Below are positions 9,278-22,948 of a stretch of 64,000 nt of DNA, in pieces. The number at the start of each line of letters is the position of its first letter. The stretch's first letter is position 1. The stretch lies in contig OX457034.1 of NCBI GenBank assembly GCA_949752745.1, forward strand, positions 32,469,544-32,533,543. Reading direction: 5' to 3'. Both the position numbers and the translations under genes were made by a program. The notes under the pieces were generated by a model, which was given only the letters and a program-made list of their open reading frames with translations, ran no database searches and was not told where the DNA came from. The DNA comes from Protula sp. h YS-2021 (taxonomy: Eukaryota; Annelida; Polychaeta; Sabellida; Serpulidae).

Positions 9278-12200
9278 TATAAATAGATTTGTCTATTTCT
9301 TAGTGATTGGATGAATGATCAGATCAGTCCTGGAAAAAACTTCACAATAACTATGTAACTGTTTGATATATTTTTTTAAAGTAAACCTTTGTAACCATAT
9401 ACATCCTTCATGTTACCAGTTACCAATACAAATATATGTAATGTAAGAAGCTACTAAATTTCAACTTACAATTTAGATGTTTTCAGCATTTTATTTACAG
9501 TAGACTTTGTAAACCTAAATAATTAAAATGTACTTCTATTTCCAGCCGAGTGTGAGATGTGAGAAATAATTCTGGGGTTACGGTATATACCGCCAACAAC
9601 TGGAAAAATAAAAATAAATCAAGGGGTAATGTCATTGAATGTGTGATTTGTTTTAAGAACTACAAAAAGATGTATGTATTCCATAGGTAAAAATTGTAAT
9701 TTATTTCTGCATACAAACAATATGTATTTGCACCAATTATCAACTCTAAAGAAATCAGGTATTACACATATACCACCGACAAAAATGAAAATCCTGTGAC
9801 TTTCTCAGTGAATTTGTGATATGGTTCAAGAGCTAGAAAGGAATGTATGTATACCTTTAGTAAAATTTGAACTTTATTTCTGGATACAAGCAATCGGTAG
9901 CTGCAACAAGTATCAACAGAAACAAATCACCAGAAAACATTGATGTAAAAATTCAAAGGTCCAGTACATAATACGGCATATCCTCGTCTCGGACATTTGT
10001 CGTTGTCATGTATCTGCGCCGCATGTCGAATTATGCTGACACAGTTGACGCCCCACTCTAGCGCTATTACTCTTATATTTATGACTTCCTTAAAATCTAA
10101 GCGGTTATTGTTGCAAGATCAAAGATTTCAATTTAGTTCGTTCGTTGCATAGACTGCACATCCTAGCTTTTATTTTAGTGTTAATGCATGTTTAACTGGC
10201 CAGTCGTTAACTGGTCAACCGTCAATGATGGATAATGGATTTACAGACATGTCTTGTTATATTTTCCATGTTGATCAAACCAACACAGGTTAAACAAGAC
10301 CCAAACAGTCTGAGAAATCTGATATATTCACAGCAGGTTATATACAATTCCAGTGACATTGAAAAATGGTGTGTAAAATTACTGATAGAGAATTGAATTG
10401 GATAGAGCATTGGTTCGGTAAGCCGAAGGTCCCGAGTTCGACTCCAGCTCGGGGCGGCATGCAGGGAATTGACATTTGCTCAAATTGCCTTGGCTAAGCA
10501 AATACAGTAGATAAGATCACCTATGAAGGAATTTAAAGTTGACGCCCACTTAGCGTTTCAGCCATCCCTTAAAAAACATTTTAGAAAGAAGTTAGTTTGG
10601 GCATCGTCCAATGACTTTCTTTATTTGAGTTGCCAAAGTCAATAAAATTATTTATTTTTAAACGATCAAAAGTTTCAGGGAGTGAACTCTGTAAAAAAAA
10701 AAAAACAAAAAAAAAACATAGGTTTTGCCTGTAACACTTTGGTCCCTTTTTATTCTATATTGATATTGAATGTTTCAAGTCAAACCGTAAACAAGAAGAA
10801 AAAAGTGTAAGCAACGCCTGTTTTGAAAGATTTACAATGCAGCAATAAATGTTGCAATCACTCACTTTTTCCCACACCACAATCCAATTCAGATGGGAAG
10901 GTATGTAGTTTATAAACAGGCTCGAGCATCCATACAGATAGTGCTGTGCAGGTTATGGCAGTAATACAGTTGGCTGAAAGTTGGCTCGGGAGTGCGAGGG
11001 CGTAAGCGTTCCGGTGTTCTTCGGGACCCGGTGGATCGAGCTGGAACTCGGCTGTAGAAAGGCGAAAGGCGGCGTAAAACCCGCCCGGTATGCCGAAGCC
11101 CCGCCACTGACCAATGCACACTGTGGTTGATCATTGACGGTGGCTGGGGTGGCCGTATATACGTCTGGCAGCAAGCCATAATATATATCCTGCACTGCAC
11201 GCTTCACTTTTTGTTTTTTTTTTACCTTTGATTATGTTTTATTTTATCCAAGAGGTAGGTTATTGTTTCTACTTCATACAAAACTTATGCAAGATTTAAT
11301 CATATTTTATTGCTGGTGCATGCACATAGAAGGCTCTAGAATATGCACAACAGTATTCCACACTCCTCTAGTATCGCTTGTTCAATGCTCTTTCAATCCA
11401 ACTGGACAATCAAAAGCTGTGCGTCTCACACTTCTTGATCTCTCTCACACTGCTTGATCTCTTCAATCATGGCATTCTACCTACGTCAGTTGCAGAGTTA
11501 CTTCGGGATTGAAGGCACAGAGTACGATCGTTGTACCTTACTAAGATCGAGGATGTATATTCAGACACCGTAATATCATACTGAATTTTACTTCAGGTTT
11601 TAAACAAATATTAAGTAGTCTTAAAACTGTTTGATTTTACATACACCGTTTATAAGAGAATGACATTGAAGCATTAACTTTGGCCATTTTTTCTATCTTA
11701 AACCATTTCAAAGAGAATAAAATACTCAGACAAAAGTACAGATGCTCAATAATCTTTCAGATCAAGGCAGATCGATGAACTTTCTAAAATACATAAACCT
11801 ATTTTATTGCTAAACATTAAAATATCTGCAATAAAGAAAATTTTAATGGTTATAAAAGTAAGATTGTAATGTGTGGATAAGTTTGTACAGTGTAGCTAAA
11901 GTGAAAAGGTGGTAGTAGAATTTGCAAAGTGGGGATACCTGCTTGACCTCTTCCGAGGATCATAATTTTAAAACTGATCTATGTGAAAATAAAAGAAGAA
12001 AGTTAATTTTCCTTGGAAAATAATAAAAAGTCACATATATTGTACTTGCGATTGAAGAAAAATGGGCACGGTTGGGGAGAGGAAGAGCAAAGGAAGACGG
12101 ATGTATGTAAATGTCTTGAGTAATAATGTGAAATAGTGAAAGTGGTTAATTTGGTGGATAGGTTAAATTTTGAAAGTGGAATATCTTTAAAAGTATTGGT

Positions 12201-12368
12201 GATAGAGAGACGGGGATTTGACGAGGTGATATGGCGAATATGAATTATGTATGATCCAGTAGTGTTTTTAGGCCATTCTGAGCCCTTTAAATTGCACTTT
12301 TACAAAGGCAAAGTTTTCTACAGGCGAGTGTTAAATGAATGGTTTTAAGAACAGCGAGATAGTTTTTT
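9278..12368 (+). repeat. Long unit L4
   Basis: A 3,091-bp copy. It has one extra T (10 instead of 9) in the T run near 11214-11223, a change shared with L5 and L11, which shifts the overlapping plus-strand frame. Confidence 0.97.
10400..10459 (+). pseudogene. tRNA-like relic, L4 copy
   Basis: No difference from the L1 copy seen. Confidence 0.6.
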
Positions 12369-15300
12369 TATAAATAGATTTGTCTATTTCTTAGTGATTG
12401 GATGAATGATCAGATCAGTCCTGGAAAAAACTTCACAATAACTATGTAACTGTTTGATATATTTTTTTAAAGTAAACCTTTGTAACCATATACATCCTTC
12501 ATGTTACCAGTTACCAATACAAATATATGTAATGTAAGAAGCTACTAAATTTCAACTTACAATTTAGATGTTTTCAGCATTTTATTTACAGTAGACTTTG
12601 TAAACCTAAATAATTAAAATGTACTTCTATTTCCAGCCGAGTGTGAGATGTGAGAAATAATTCTGGGGTTACGGTATATACCGCCAACAACTGGAAAAAT
12701 AAAAATAAATCAAGGGGTAATGTCATTGAATGTGTGATTTGTTTTAAGAACTACAAAAAGATGTATGTATTCCATAGGTAAAAATTGTAATTTATTTCTG
12801 CATACAAACAATATGTATTTGCACCAATTATCAACTCTAAAGAAATCAGGTATTACACATATACCACCGACAAAAATGAAAATCCTGTGACTTTCTCAGT
12901 GAATTTGTGATATGGTTCAAGAGCTAGAAAGGAATGTATGTATACCTTTAGTAAAATTTGAACTTTATTTCTGGATACAAGCAATCGGTAGCTGCAACAA
13001 GTATCAACAGAAACAAATCACCAGAAAACATTGATGTAAAAATTCAAAGGTCCAGTACATAATACGGCATATCCTCGTCTCGGACATTTGTCGTTGTCAT
13101 GTATCTGCGCCGCATGTCGAATTATGCTGACACAGTTGACGCCCCACTCTAGCGCTATTACTCTTATATTTATGACTTCCTTAAAATCTAAGCGGTTATT
13201 GTTGCAAGATCAAAGATTTCAATTTAGTTCGTTCGTTGCATAGACTGCACATCCTAGCTTTTATTTTAGTGTTAATGCATGTTTAACTGGCCAGTCGTTA
13301 ACTGGTCAACCGTCAATGATGGATAATGGATTTACAGACATGTCTTGTTATATTTTCCATGTTGATCAAACCAACACAGGTTAAACAAGACCCAAACAGT
13401 CTGAGAAATCTGATATATTCACAGCAGGTTATATACAATTCCAGTGACATTGAAAAATGGTGTGTAAAATTACTGATAGAGAATTGAATTGGATAGAGCA
13501 TTGGTTCGGTAAGCCGAAGGTCCCGAGTTCGACTCCAGCTCGGGGCGGCATGCAGGGAATTGACATTTGCTCAAATTGCCTTGGCTAAGCAAATACAGTA
13601 GATAAGATCACCTATGAAGGAATTTAAAGTTGACGCCCACTTAGCGTTTCAGCCATCCCTTAAAAAACATTTTAGAAAGAAGTTAGTTTGGGCATCGTCC
13701 AATGACTTTCTTTATTTGAGTTGCCAAAGTCAATAAAATTATTTATTTTTAAACGATCAAAAGTTTCAGGGAGTGAACTCTGTAAAAAAAAAAAAACAAA
13801 AAAAAAACATAGGTTTTGCCTGTAACACTTTGGTCCCTTTTTATTCTATATTGATATTGAATGTTTCAAGTCAAACCGTAAACAAGAAGAAAAAAGTGTA
13901 AGCAACGCCTGTTTTGAAAGATTTACAATGCAGCAATAAATGTTGCAATCACTCACTTTTTCCCACACCACAATCCAATTCAGATGGGAAGGTATGTAGT
14001 TTATAAACAGGCTCGAGCATCCATACAGATAGTGCTGTGCAGGTTATGGCAGTAATACAGTTGGCTGAAAGTTGGCTCGGGAGTGCGAGGGCGTAAGCGT
14101 TCCGGTGTTCTTCGGGACCCGGTGGATCGAGCTGGAACTCGGCTGTAGAAAGGCGAAAGGCGGCGTAAAACCCGCCCGGTATGCCGAAGCCCCGCCACTG
14201 ACCAATGCACACTGTGGTTGATCATTGACGGTGGCTGGGGTGGCCGTATATACGTCTGGCAGCAAGCCATAATATATATCCTGCACTGCACGCTTCACTT
14301 TTTGTTTTTTTTTTACCTTTGATTATGTTTTATTTTATCCAAGAGGTAGGTTATTGTTTCTACTTCATACAAAACTTATGCAAGATTTAATCATATTTTA
14401 TTGCTGGTGCATGCACATAGAAGGCTCTAGAATATGCACAACAGTATTCCACACTCCTCTAGTATCGCTTGTTCAATGCTCTTTCAATCCAACTGGACAA
14501 TCAAAAGCTGTGCGTCTCACACTTCTTGATCTCTCTCACACTGCTTGATCTCTTCAATCATGGCATTCTACCTACGTCAGTTGCAGAGTTACTTCGGGAT
14601 TGAAGGCACAGAGTACGATCGTTGTACCTTACTAAGATCGAGGATGTATATTCAGACACCGTAATATCATACTGAATTTTACTTCAGGTTTTAAACAAAT
14701 ATTAAGTAGTCTTAAAACTGTTTGATTTTACATACACCGTTTATAAGAGAATGACATTGAAGCATTAACTTTGGCCATTTTTTCTATCTTAAACCATTTC
14801 AAAGAGAATAAAATACTCAGACAAAAGTACAGATGCTCAATAATCTTTCAGATCAAGGCAGATCGATGAACTTTCTAAAATACATAAACCTATTTTATTG
14901 CTAAACATTAAAATATCTGCAATAAAGAAAATTTTAATGGTTATAAAAGTAAGATTGTAATGTGTGGATAAGTTTGTACAGTGTAGCTAAAGTGAAAAGG
15001 TGGTAGTAGAATTTGCAAAGTGGGGATACCTGCTTGACCTCTTCCGAGGATCATAATTTTAAAACTGATCTATGTGAAAATAAAAGAAGAAAGTTAATTT
15101 TCCTTGGAAAATAATAAAAAGTCACATATATTGTACTTGCGATTGAAGAAAAATGGGCACGGTTGGGGAGAGGAAGAGCAAAGGAAGACGGATGTATGTA
15201 AATGTCTTGAGTAATAATGTGAAATAGTGAAAGTGGTTAATTTGGTGGATAGGTTAAATTTTGAAAGTGGAATATCTTTAAAAGTATTGGTGATAGAGAG

Positions 15301-15459
15301 ACGGGGATTTGACGAGGTGATATGGCGAATATGAATTATGTATGATCCAGTAGTGTTTTTAGGCCATTCTGAGCCCTTTAAATTGCACTTTTACAAAGGC
15401 AAAGTTTTCTACAGGCGAGTGTTAAATGAATGGTTTTAAGAACAGCGAGATAGTTTTTT
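12369..15459 (+). repeat. Long unit L5
   Basis: A 3,091-bp copy sharing with L4 the 10-T run and a short A-rich tract (13 A, C, 10 A), so L4 and L5 look like direct duplicates of each other. Confidence 0.97.
13491..13550 (+). pseudogene. tRNA-like relic, L5 copy
   Basis: No difference from the L1 copy seen. Confidence 0.6.
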
Positions 15460-18400
15460 TATAAATAGATTTGTCTATTTCTTAGTGATTGGATGAATGA
15501 TCAGATCAGTCCTGGAAAAAACTTCACAATAACTATGTAACTGTTTGATATATTTTTTTAAAGTAAACCTTTGTAACCATATACATCCTTCATGTTACCA
15601 GTTACCAATACAAATATATGTAATGTAAGAAGCTACTAAATTTCAACTTACAATTTAGATGTTTTCAGCATTTTATTTACAGTAGACTTTGTAAACCTAA
15701 ATAATTAAAATGTACTTCTATTTCCAGCCGAGTGTGAGATGTGAGAAATAATTCTGGGGTTACGGTATATACCGCCAACAACTGGAAAAATAAAAATAAA
15801 TCAAGGGGTAATGTCATTGAATGTGTGATTTGTTTTAAGAACTACAAAAAGATGTATGTATTCCATAGGTAAAAATTGTAATTTATTTCTGCATACAAAC
15901 AATATGTATTTGCACCAATTATCAACTCTAAAGAAATCAGGTATTACACATATACCACCGACAAAAATGAAAATCCTGTGACTTTCTCAGTGAATTTGTG
16001 ATATGGTTCAAGAGCTAGAAAGGAATGTATGTATACCTTTAGTAAAATTTGAACTTTATTTCTGGATACAAGCAATCGGTAGCTGCAACAAGTATCAACA
16101 GAAACAAATCACCAGAAAACATTGATGTAAAAATTCAAAGGTCCAGTACATAATACGGCATATCCTCGTCTCGGACATTTGTCGTTGTCATGTATCTGCG
16201 CCGCATGTCGAATTATGCTGACACAGTTGACGCCCCACTCTAGCGCTATTACTCTTATATTTATGACTTCCTTAAAATCTAAGCGGTTATTGTTGCAAGA
16301 TCAAAGATTTCAATTTAGTTCGTTCGTTGCATAGACTGCACATCCTAGCTTTTATTTTAGTGTTAATGCATGTTTAACTGGCCAGTCGTTAACTGGTCAA
16401 CCGTCAATGATGGATAATGGATTTACAGACATGTCTTGTTATATTTTCCATGTTGATCAAACCAACACAGGTTAAACAAGACCCAAACAGTCTGAGAAAT
16501 CTGATATATTCACAGCAGGTTATATACAATTCCAGTGACATTGAAAAATGGTGTGTAAAATTACTGATAGAGAATTGAATTGGATAGAGCATTGGTTCGG
16601 TAAGCCGAAGGTCCCGAGTTCGACTCCAGCTCGGGGCGGCATGCAGGGAATTGACATTTGCTCAAATTGCCTTGGCTAAGCAAATACAGTAGATAAGATC
16701 ACCTATGAAGGAATTTAAAGTTGACGCCCACTTAGCGTTTCAGCCATCCCTTAAAAAACATTTTAGAAAGAAGTTAGTTTGGGCATCGTCCAATGACTTT
16801 CTTTATTTGAGTTGCCAAAGTCAATAAAATTATTTATTTTTAAACGATCAAAAGTTTCAGGGAGTGAACTCTGTAAAAAAAAAAAAACAAAAAAAAAAAC
16901 ATAGGTTTTGCCTGTAACACTTTGGTCCCTTTTTATTCTATATTGATATTGAATGTTTCAAGTCAAACCGTAAACAAGAAGAAAAAAGTGTAAGCAACGC
17001 CTGTTTTGAAAGATTTACAATGCAGCAATAAATGTTGCAATCACTCACTTTTTCCCACACCACAATCCAATTCAGATGGGAAGGTATGTAGTTTATAAAC
17101 AGGCTCGAGCATCCATACAGATAGTGCTGTGCAGGTTATGGCAGTAATACAGTTGGCTGAAAGTTGGCTCGGGAGTGCGAGGGCGTAAGCGTTCCGGTGT
17201 TCTTCGGGACCCGGTGGATCGAGCTGGAACTCGGCTGTAGAAAGGCGAAAGGCGGCGTAAAACCCGCCCGGTATGCCGAAGCCCCGCCACTGACCAATGC
17301 ACACTGTGGTTGATCATTGACGGTGGCTGGGGTGGCCGTATATACGTCTGGCAGCAAGCCATAATATATATCCTGCACTGCACGCTTCACTTTTTGTTTT
17401 TTTTTACCTTTGATTATGTTTTATTTTATCCAAGAGGTAGGTTATTGTTTCTACTTCATACAAAACTTATGCAAGATTTAATCATATTTTATTGCTGGTG
17501 CATGCACATAGAAGGCTCTAGAATATGCACAACAGTATTCCACACTCCTCTAGTATCGCTTGTTCAATGCTCTTTCAATCCAACTGGACAATCAAAAGCT
17601 GTGCGTCTCACACTTCTTGATCTCTCTCACACTGCTTGATCTCTTCAATCATGGCATTCTACCTACGTCAGTTGCAGAGTTACTTCGGGATTGAAGGCAC
17701 AGAGTACGATCGTTGTACCTTACTAAGATCGAGGATGTATATTCAGACACCGTAATATCATACTGAATTTTACTTCAGGTTTTAAACAAATATTAAGTAG
17801 TCTTAAAACTGTTTGATTTTACATACACCGTTTATAAGAGAATGACATTGAAGCATTAACTTTGGCCATTTTTTCTATCTTAAACCATTTCAAAGAGAAT
17901 AAAATACTCAGACAAAAGTACAGATGCTCAATAATCTTTCAGATCAAGGCAGATCGATGAACTTTCTAAAATACATAAACCTATTTTATTGCTAAACATT
18001 AAAATATCTGCAATAAAGAAAATTTTAATGGTTATAAAAGTAAGATTGTAATGTGTGGATAAGTTTGTACAGTGTAGCTAAAGTGAAAAGGTGGTAGTAG
18101 AATTTGCAAAGTGGGGATACCTGCTTGACCTCTTCCGAGGATCATAATTTTAAAACTGATCTATGTGAAAATAAAAGAAGAAAGTTAATTTTCCTTGGAA
18201 AATAATAAAAAGTCACATATATTGTACTTGCGATTGAAGAAAAATGGGCACGGTTGGGGAGAGGAAGAGCAAAGGAAGACGGATGTATGTAAATGTCTTG
18301 AGTAATAATGTGAAATAGTGAAAGTGGTTAATTTGGTGGATAGGTTAAATTTTGAAAGTGGAATATCTTTAAAAGTATTGGTGATAGAGAGACGGGGATT

Positions 18401-18550
18401 TGACGAGGTGATATGGCGAATATGAATTATGTATGATCCAGTAGTGTTTTTAGGCCATTCTGAGCCCTTTAAATTGCACTTTTACAAAGGCAAAGTTTTC
18501 TACAGGCGAGTGTTAAATGAATGGTTTTAAGAACAGCGAGATAGTTTTTT
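15460..18550 (+). repeat. Long unit L6
   Basis: A 3,091-bp copy with a 13 A, C, 11 A tract and a 9-T run. I saw no private substitution. Confidence 0.97.
16582..16641 (+). pseudogene. tRNA-like relic, L6 copy
   Basis: No difference from the L1 copy seen. Confidence 0.6.
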
Positions 18551-21500
18551 TATAAATAGATTTGTCTATTTCTTAGTGATTGGATGAATGATCAGATCAG
18601 TCCTGGAAAAAACTTCACAATAACTATGTAACTGTTTGATATATTTTTTTAAAGTAAACCTTTGTAACCATATACATCCTTCATGTTACCAGTTACCAAT
18701 ACAAATATATGTAATGTAAGAAGCTACTAAATTTCAACTTACAATTTAGATGTTTTCAGCATTTTATTTACAGTAGACTTTGTAAACCTAAATAATTAAA
18801 ATGTACTTCTATTTCCAGCCGAGTGTGAGATGTGAGAAATAATTCTGGGGTTACGGTATATACCGCCAACAACTGGAAAAATAAAAATAAATCAAGGGGT
18901 AATGTCATTGAATGTGTGATTTGTTTTAAGAACTACAAAAAGATGTATGTATTCCATAGGTAAAAATTGTAATTTATTTCTGCATACAAATAATATGTAT
19001 TTGCACCAATTATCAACTCTAAAGAAATCAGGTATTACACATATACCACCGACAAAAATGAAAATCCTGTGACTTTCTCAGTGAATTTGTGATATGGTTC
19101 AAGAGCTAGAAAGGAATGTATGTATACCTTTAGTAAAATTTGAACTTTATTTCTGGATACAAGCAATCGGTAGCTGCAACAAGTATCAACAGAAACAAAT
19201 CACCAGAAAACATTGATGTAAAAATTCAAAGGTCCAGTACATAATACGGCATATCCTCGTCTCGGACATTTGTCGTTGTCATGTATCTGCGCCGCATGTC
19301 GAATTATGCTGACACAGTTGACGCCCCACTCTAGCGCTATTACTCTTATATTTATGACTTCCTTAAAATCTAAGCGGTTATTGTTGCAAGATCAAAGATT
19401 TCAATTTAGTTCGTTCGTTGCATAGACTGCACATCCTAGCTTTTATTTTAGTGTTAATGCATGTTTAACTGGCCAGTCGTTAACTGGTCAACCGTCAATG
19501 ATGGATAATGGATTTACAGACATGTCTTGTTATATTTTCCATGTTGATCAAACCAACACAGGTTAAACAAGACCCAAACAGTCTGAGAAATCTGATATAT
19601 TCACAGCAGGTTATATACAATTCCAGTGACATTGAAAAATGGTGTGTAAAATTACTGATAGAGAATTGAATTGGATAGAGCATTGGTTCGGTAAGCCGAA
19701 GGTCCCGAGTTCGACTCCAGCTCGGGGCGGCATGCAGGGAATTGACATTTGCTCAAATTGCCTTGGCTAAGCAAATACAGTAGATAAGATCACCTATGAA
19801 GGAATTTAAAGTTGACGCCCACTTAGCGTTTCAGCCATCCCTTAAAAAACATTTTAGAAAGAAGTTAGTTTGGGCATCGTCCAATGACTTTCTTTATTTG
19901 AGTTGCCAAAGTCAATAAAATTATTTATTTTTAAACGATCAAAAGTTTCAGGGAGTGAACTCTGTAAAAGAAAAAAAACAAAAAAAAAAAACATAGGTTT
20001 TGCCTGTAACACTTTGGTCCCTTTTTATTCTATATTGATATTGAATGTTTCAAGTCAAACCGTAAACAAGAAGAAAAAAGTGTAAGCAACGCCTGTTTTG
20101 AAAGATTTACAATGCAGCAATAAATGTTGCAATCACTCACTTTTTCCCACACCACAATCCAATTCAGATGGGAAGGTATGTAGTTTATAAACAGGCTCGA
20201 GCATCCATACAGATAGTGCTGTGCAGGTTATGGCAGTAATACAGTTGGCTGAAAGTTGGCTCGGGAGTGCGAGGGCGTAAGCGTTCCGGTGTTCTTCGGG
20301 ACCCGGTGGATCGAGCTGGAACTCGGCTGTAGAAAGGCGAAAGGCGGCGTAAAACCCGCCCGGTATGCCGAAGCCCCGCCACTGACCAATGCACACTGTG
20401 GTTGATCATTGACGGTGGCTGGGGTGGCCGTATATACGTCTGGCAGCAAGCCATAATATATATCCTGCACTGCACGCTTCACTTTTTGTTTTTTTTTACC
20501 TTTGATTATGTTTTATTTTATCCAAGAGGTAGGTTATTGTTTCTACTTCATACAAAACTTATGCAAGATTTAATCATATTTTATTGCTGGTGCATGCACA
20601 TAGAAGGCTCTAGAATATGCACAACAGTATTCCACACTCCTCTAGTATCGCTTGTTCAATGCTCTTTCAATCCAACTGGACAATCAAAAGCTGTGCGTCT
20701 CACACTTCTTGATCTCTCTCACACTGCTTGATCTCTTCAATCATGGCATTCTACCTACGTCAGTTGCAGAGTTACTTCGGGATTGAAGGCACAGAGTACG
20801 ATCGTTGTACCTTACTAAGATCGAGGATGTATATTCAGACACCGTAATATCATACTGAATTTTACTTCAGGTTTTAAACAAATATTAAGTAGTCTTAAAA
20901 CTGTTTGATTTTACATACACCGTTTATAAGAGAATGACATTGAAGCATTAACTTTGGCCATTTTTTCTATCTTAAACCATTTCAAAGAGAATAAAATACT
21001 CAGACAAAAGTACAGATGCTCAATAATCTTTCAGATCAAGGCAGATCGATGAACTTTCTAAAATACATAAACCTATTTTATTGCTAAACATTAAAATATC
21101 TGCAATAAAGAAAATTTTAATGGTTATAAAAGTAAGATTGTAATGTGTGGATAAGTTTGTACAGTGTAGCTAAAGTGAAAAGGTGGTAGTAGAATTTGCA
21201 AAGTGGGGATACCTGCTTGACCTCTTCCGAGGATCATAATTTTAAAACTGATCTATGTGAAAATAAAAGAAGAAAGTTAATTTTCCTTGGAAAATAATAA
21301 AAAGTCACATATATTGTACTTGCGATTGAAGAAAAATGGGCACGGTTGGGGAGAGGAAGAGCAAAGGAAGACGGATGTATGTAAATGTCTTGAGTAATAA
21401 TGTGAAATAGTGAAAGTGGTTAATTTGGTGGATAGGTTAAATTTTGAAAGTGGAATATCTTTAAAAGTATTGGTGATAGAGAGACGGGGATTTGACGAGG

Positions 21501-21642
21501 TGATATGGCGAATATGAATTATGTATGATCCAGTAGTGTTTTTAGGCCATTCTGAGCCCTTTAAATTGCACTTTTACAAAGGCAAAGTTTTCTACAGGCG
21601 AGTGTTAAATGAATGGTTTTAAGAACAGCGAGATAGTTTTTT
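18551..21642 (+). repeat. Long unit L7, borders a short block
   Basis: A 3,092-bp copy with two variants shared only with L10: T at offset 441 (18991) and a G interrupting the A-rich tract (4 A, G, 8 A, C, 12 A) near 19966-19991. It is followed directly by SA-class short units, as is L10. Confidence 0.97.
19673..19732 (+). pseudogene. tRNA-like relic, L7 copy
   Basis: No difference from the L1 copy seen. Confidence 0.6.
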
Positions 21643-22948
21643 TATAAATAGATTTGTCTATTTCTTAGTGATTGGATGAATGATCAGATCAGTCCTGGAA
21701 AAAACTTCACAATAACTATGTAACTGTTTGATATATTTTTTTAAAGTAAACCTTTGTAACCATATACATCCTTCATGTTACCAGTTACCAATACAAATAT
21801 ATGTAATGTAAGAAGCTACTAAATTTCAACTTACAATTTAGATGTTTTCAGCATTTTATTTACAGTAGACTTTGTAAACCTAAATAATTAAAATGTACTT
21901 CTATATCCAGCCGAGTGTGAGATGTGAGAAATAATTCTGGGGTTACGGTATATACCGCCAACAACTGGAAAAATAAAAATAAATCAAGGGGTAATGTCAT
22001 TGAATGTGTGATTTGTTTTAAGAACTACAAAAAGATGTATGTATTCCATAGGTAAAAATTGTAATTTATTTCTGCATACAAACAATATGTATTTGCACCA
22101 ATTATCAACTCTAAAGAAATCAGGTATTACACATATACCACCGACAAAAATGAAAATCCTGTGACTTTCTCAGTGAATTTGTGATATGGTTCAAGAGCTA
22201 GAAAGGAATGTATGTATACCTTTAGTAAAATTTGAACTTTATTTCTGGATACAAGCAATCGGTAGCTGCAACAAGTATCAACAGAAACAAATCACCAGAA
22301 AACATTGATGTAAAAATTCAAAGGTCCAGTACATAATACGGCATATCCTCGTCTCGGACATTTGTCGTTGTCATGTATCTGCGCCGTATGTCGAATTATG
22401 CTGACACAGTTGACGCCCCACTCTAGCGCTATTACTCTTATATTTATGACTTCCTTAAAATCTAAGCGGTTATTGTTGCAAGATCACAGATTTCAATTTA
22501 GTTCGTTCGTTGCATAGACTGCACATCCTAGCTTTTATTTTAGTGTTAATGCATGTTTAACTGGCCAGTCGTTAACTGGTCAACCGTCAATGATGGATAA
22601 TGGATTTACAGACACGTCTTGTTATATTTTCCATGTTGATCAAACCAACACAGGTTAAACAAGACCCAAACAGTCTGAGAAATCTGATAGATTCACAGCA
22701 GGTTATATACAAATAGTGAAAATGGTTAATTTGGTGGATACGTTAAATTTTGAAAGTGGAATATCTTTAAAAGTATTGGTGATAGAGAGACGGGGATTTG
22801 ACGAGGTGATATGGCGAATATGAATTATGTATGATCCAGTAGTGTTTTTAGGCCATTCTGAGCCCTTTAAATTGCACTTTTACAAAGGCAAAGTTTTCTA
22901 CAGGCGAGTGTTAAATGAATGGTTTTAAGAACAGCGAGATAGTTTTTT
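21643..22948 (+). repeat. Short unit S1 (class SA)
   Basis: A 1,306-bp unit, used as the reference for the short type. Relative to L1: A263 (21905), T745 (22387), C845 (22487), C973 (22615) and G1048 (22690). After the junction, A replaces G2868 and C replaces G2887. Confidence 0.97.
22704..22720 (+). other. Short-unit junction (deletion scar), reference copy in S1
   Basis: In S units tatatacaa runs directly into atagtgaaa. In L1 the two sides lie 1,788 bp apart: the left side ends at 1070 and the right side resumes at 2859. The two parental sequences share two A residues at the join. The same junction is present in all 23 short units at offset about 1070 (one base later in S14, S17 and S20 because of upstream 1-bp insertions). 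The excised or inserted stretch has no terminal inverted repeats. Confidence 0.93.

Larger units (their letters stand above)
1..21642 (+). repeat. Block of seven long units (L1-L7)
   Basis: Seven consecutive long units with lengths 3094, 3091, 3092, 3091, 3091, 3091 and 3092. Length differences map to the A-rich tract near offset 1416-1443 and the T run near offset 1941-1949. All carry the long-type diagnostic bases (C745, T973, T1048, G2868, G2887 in unit 1 coordinates). This is the most homogeneous long-unit stretch in the window, which suggests recent amplification or efficient homogenisation. Confidence 0.97.
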
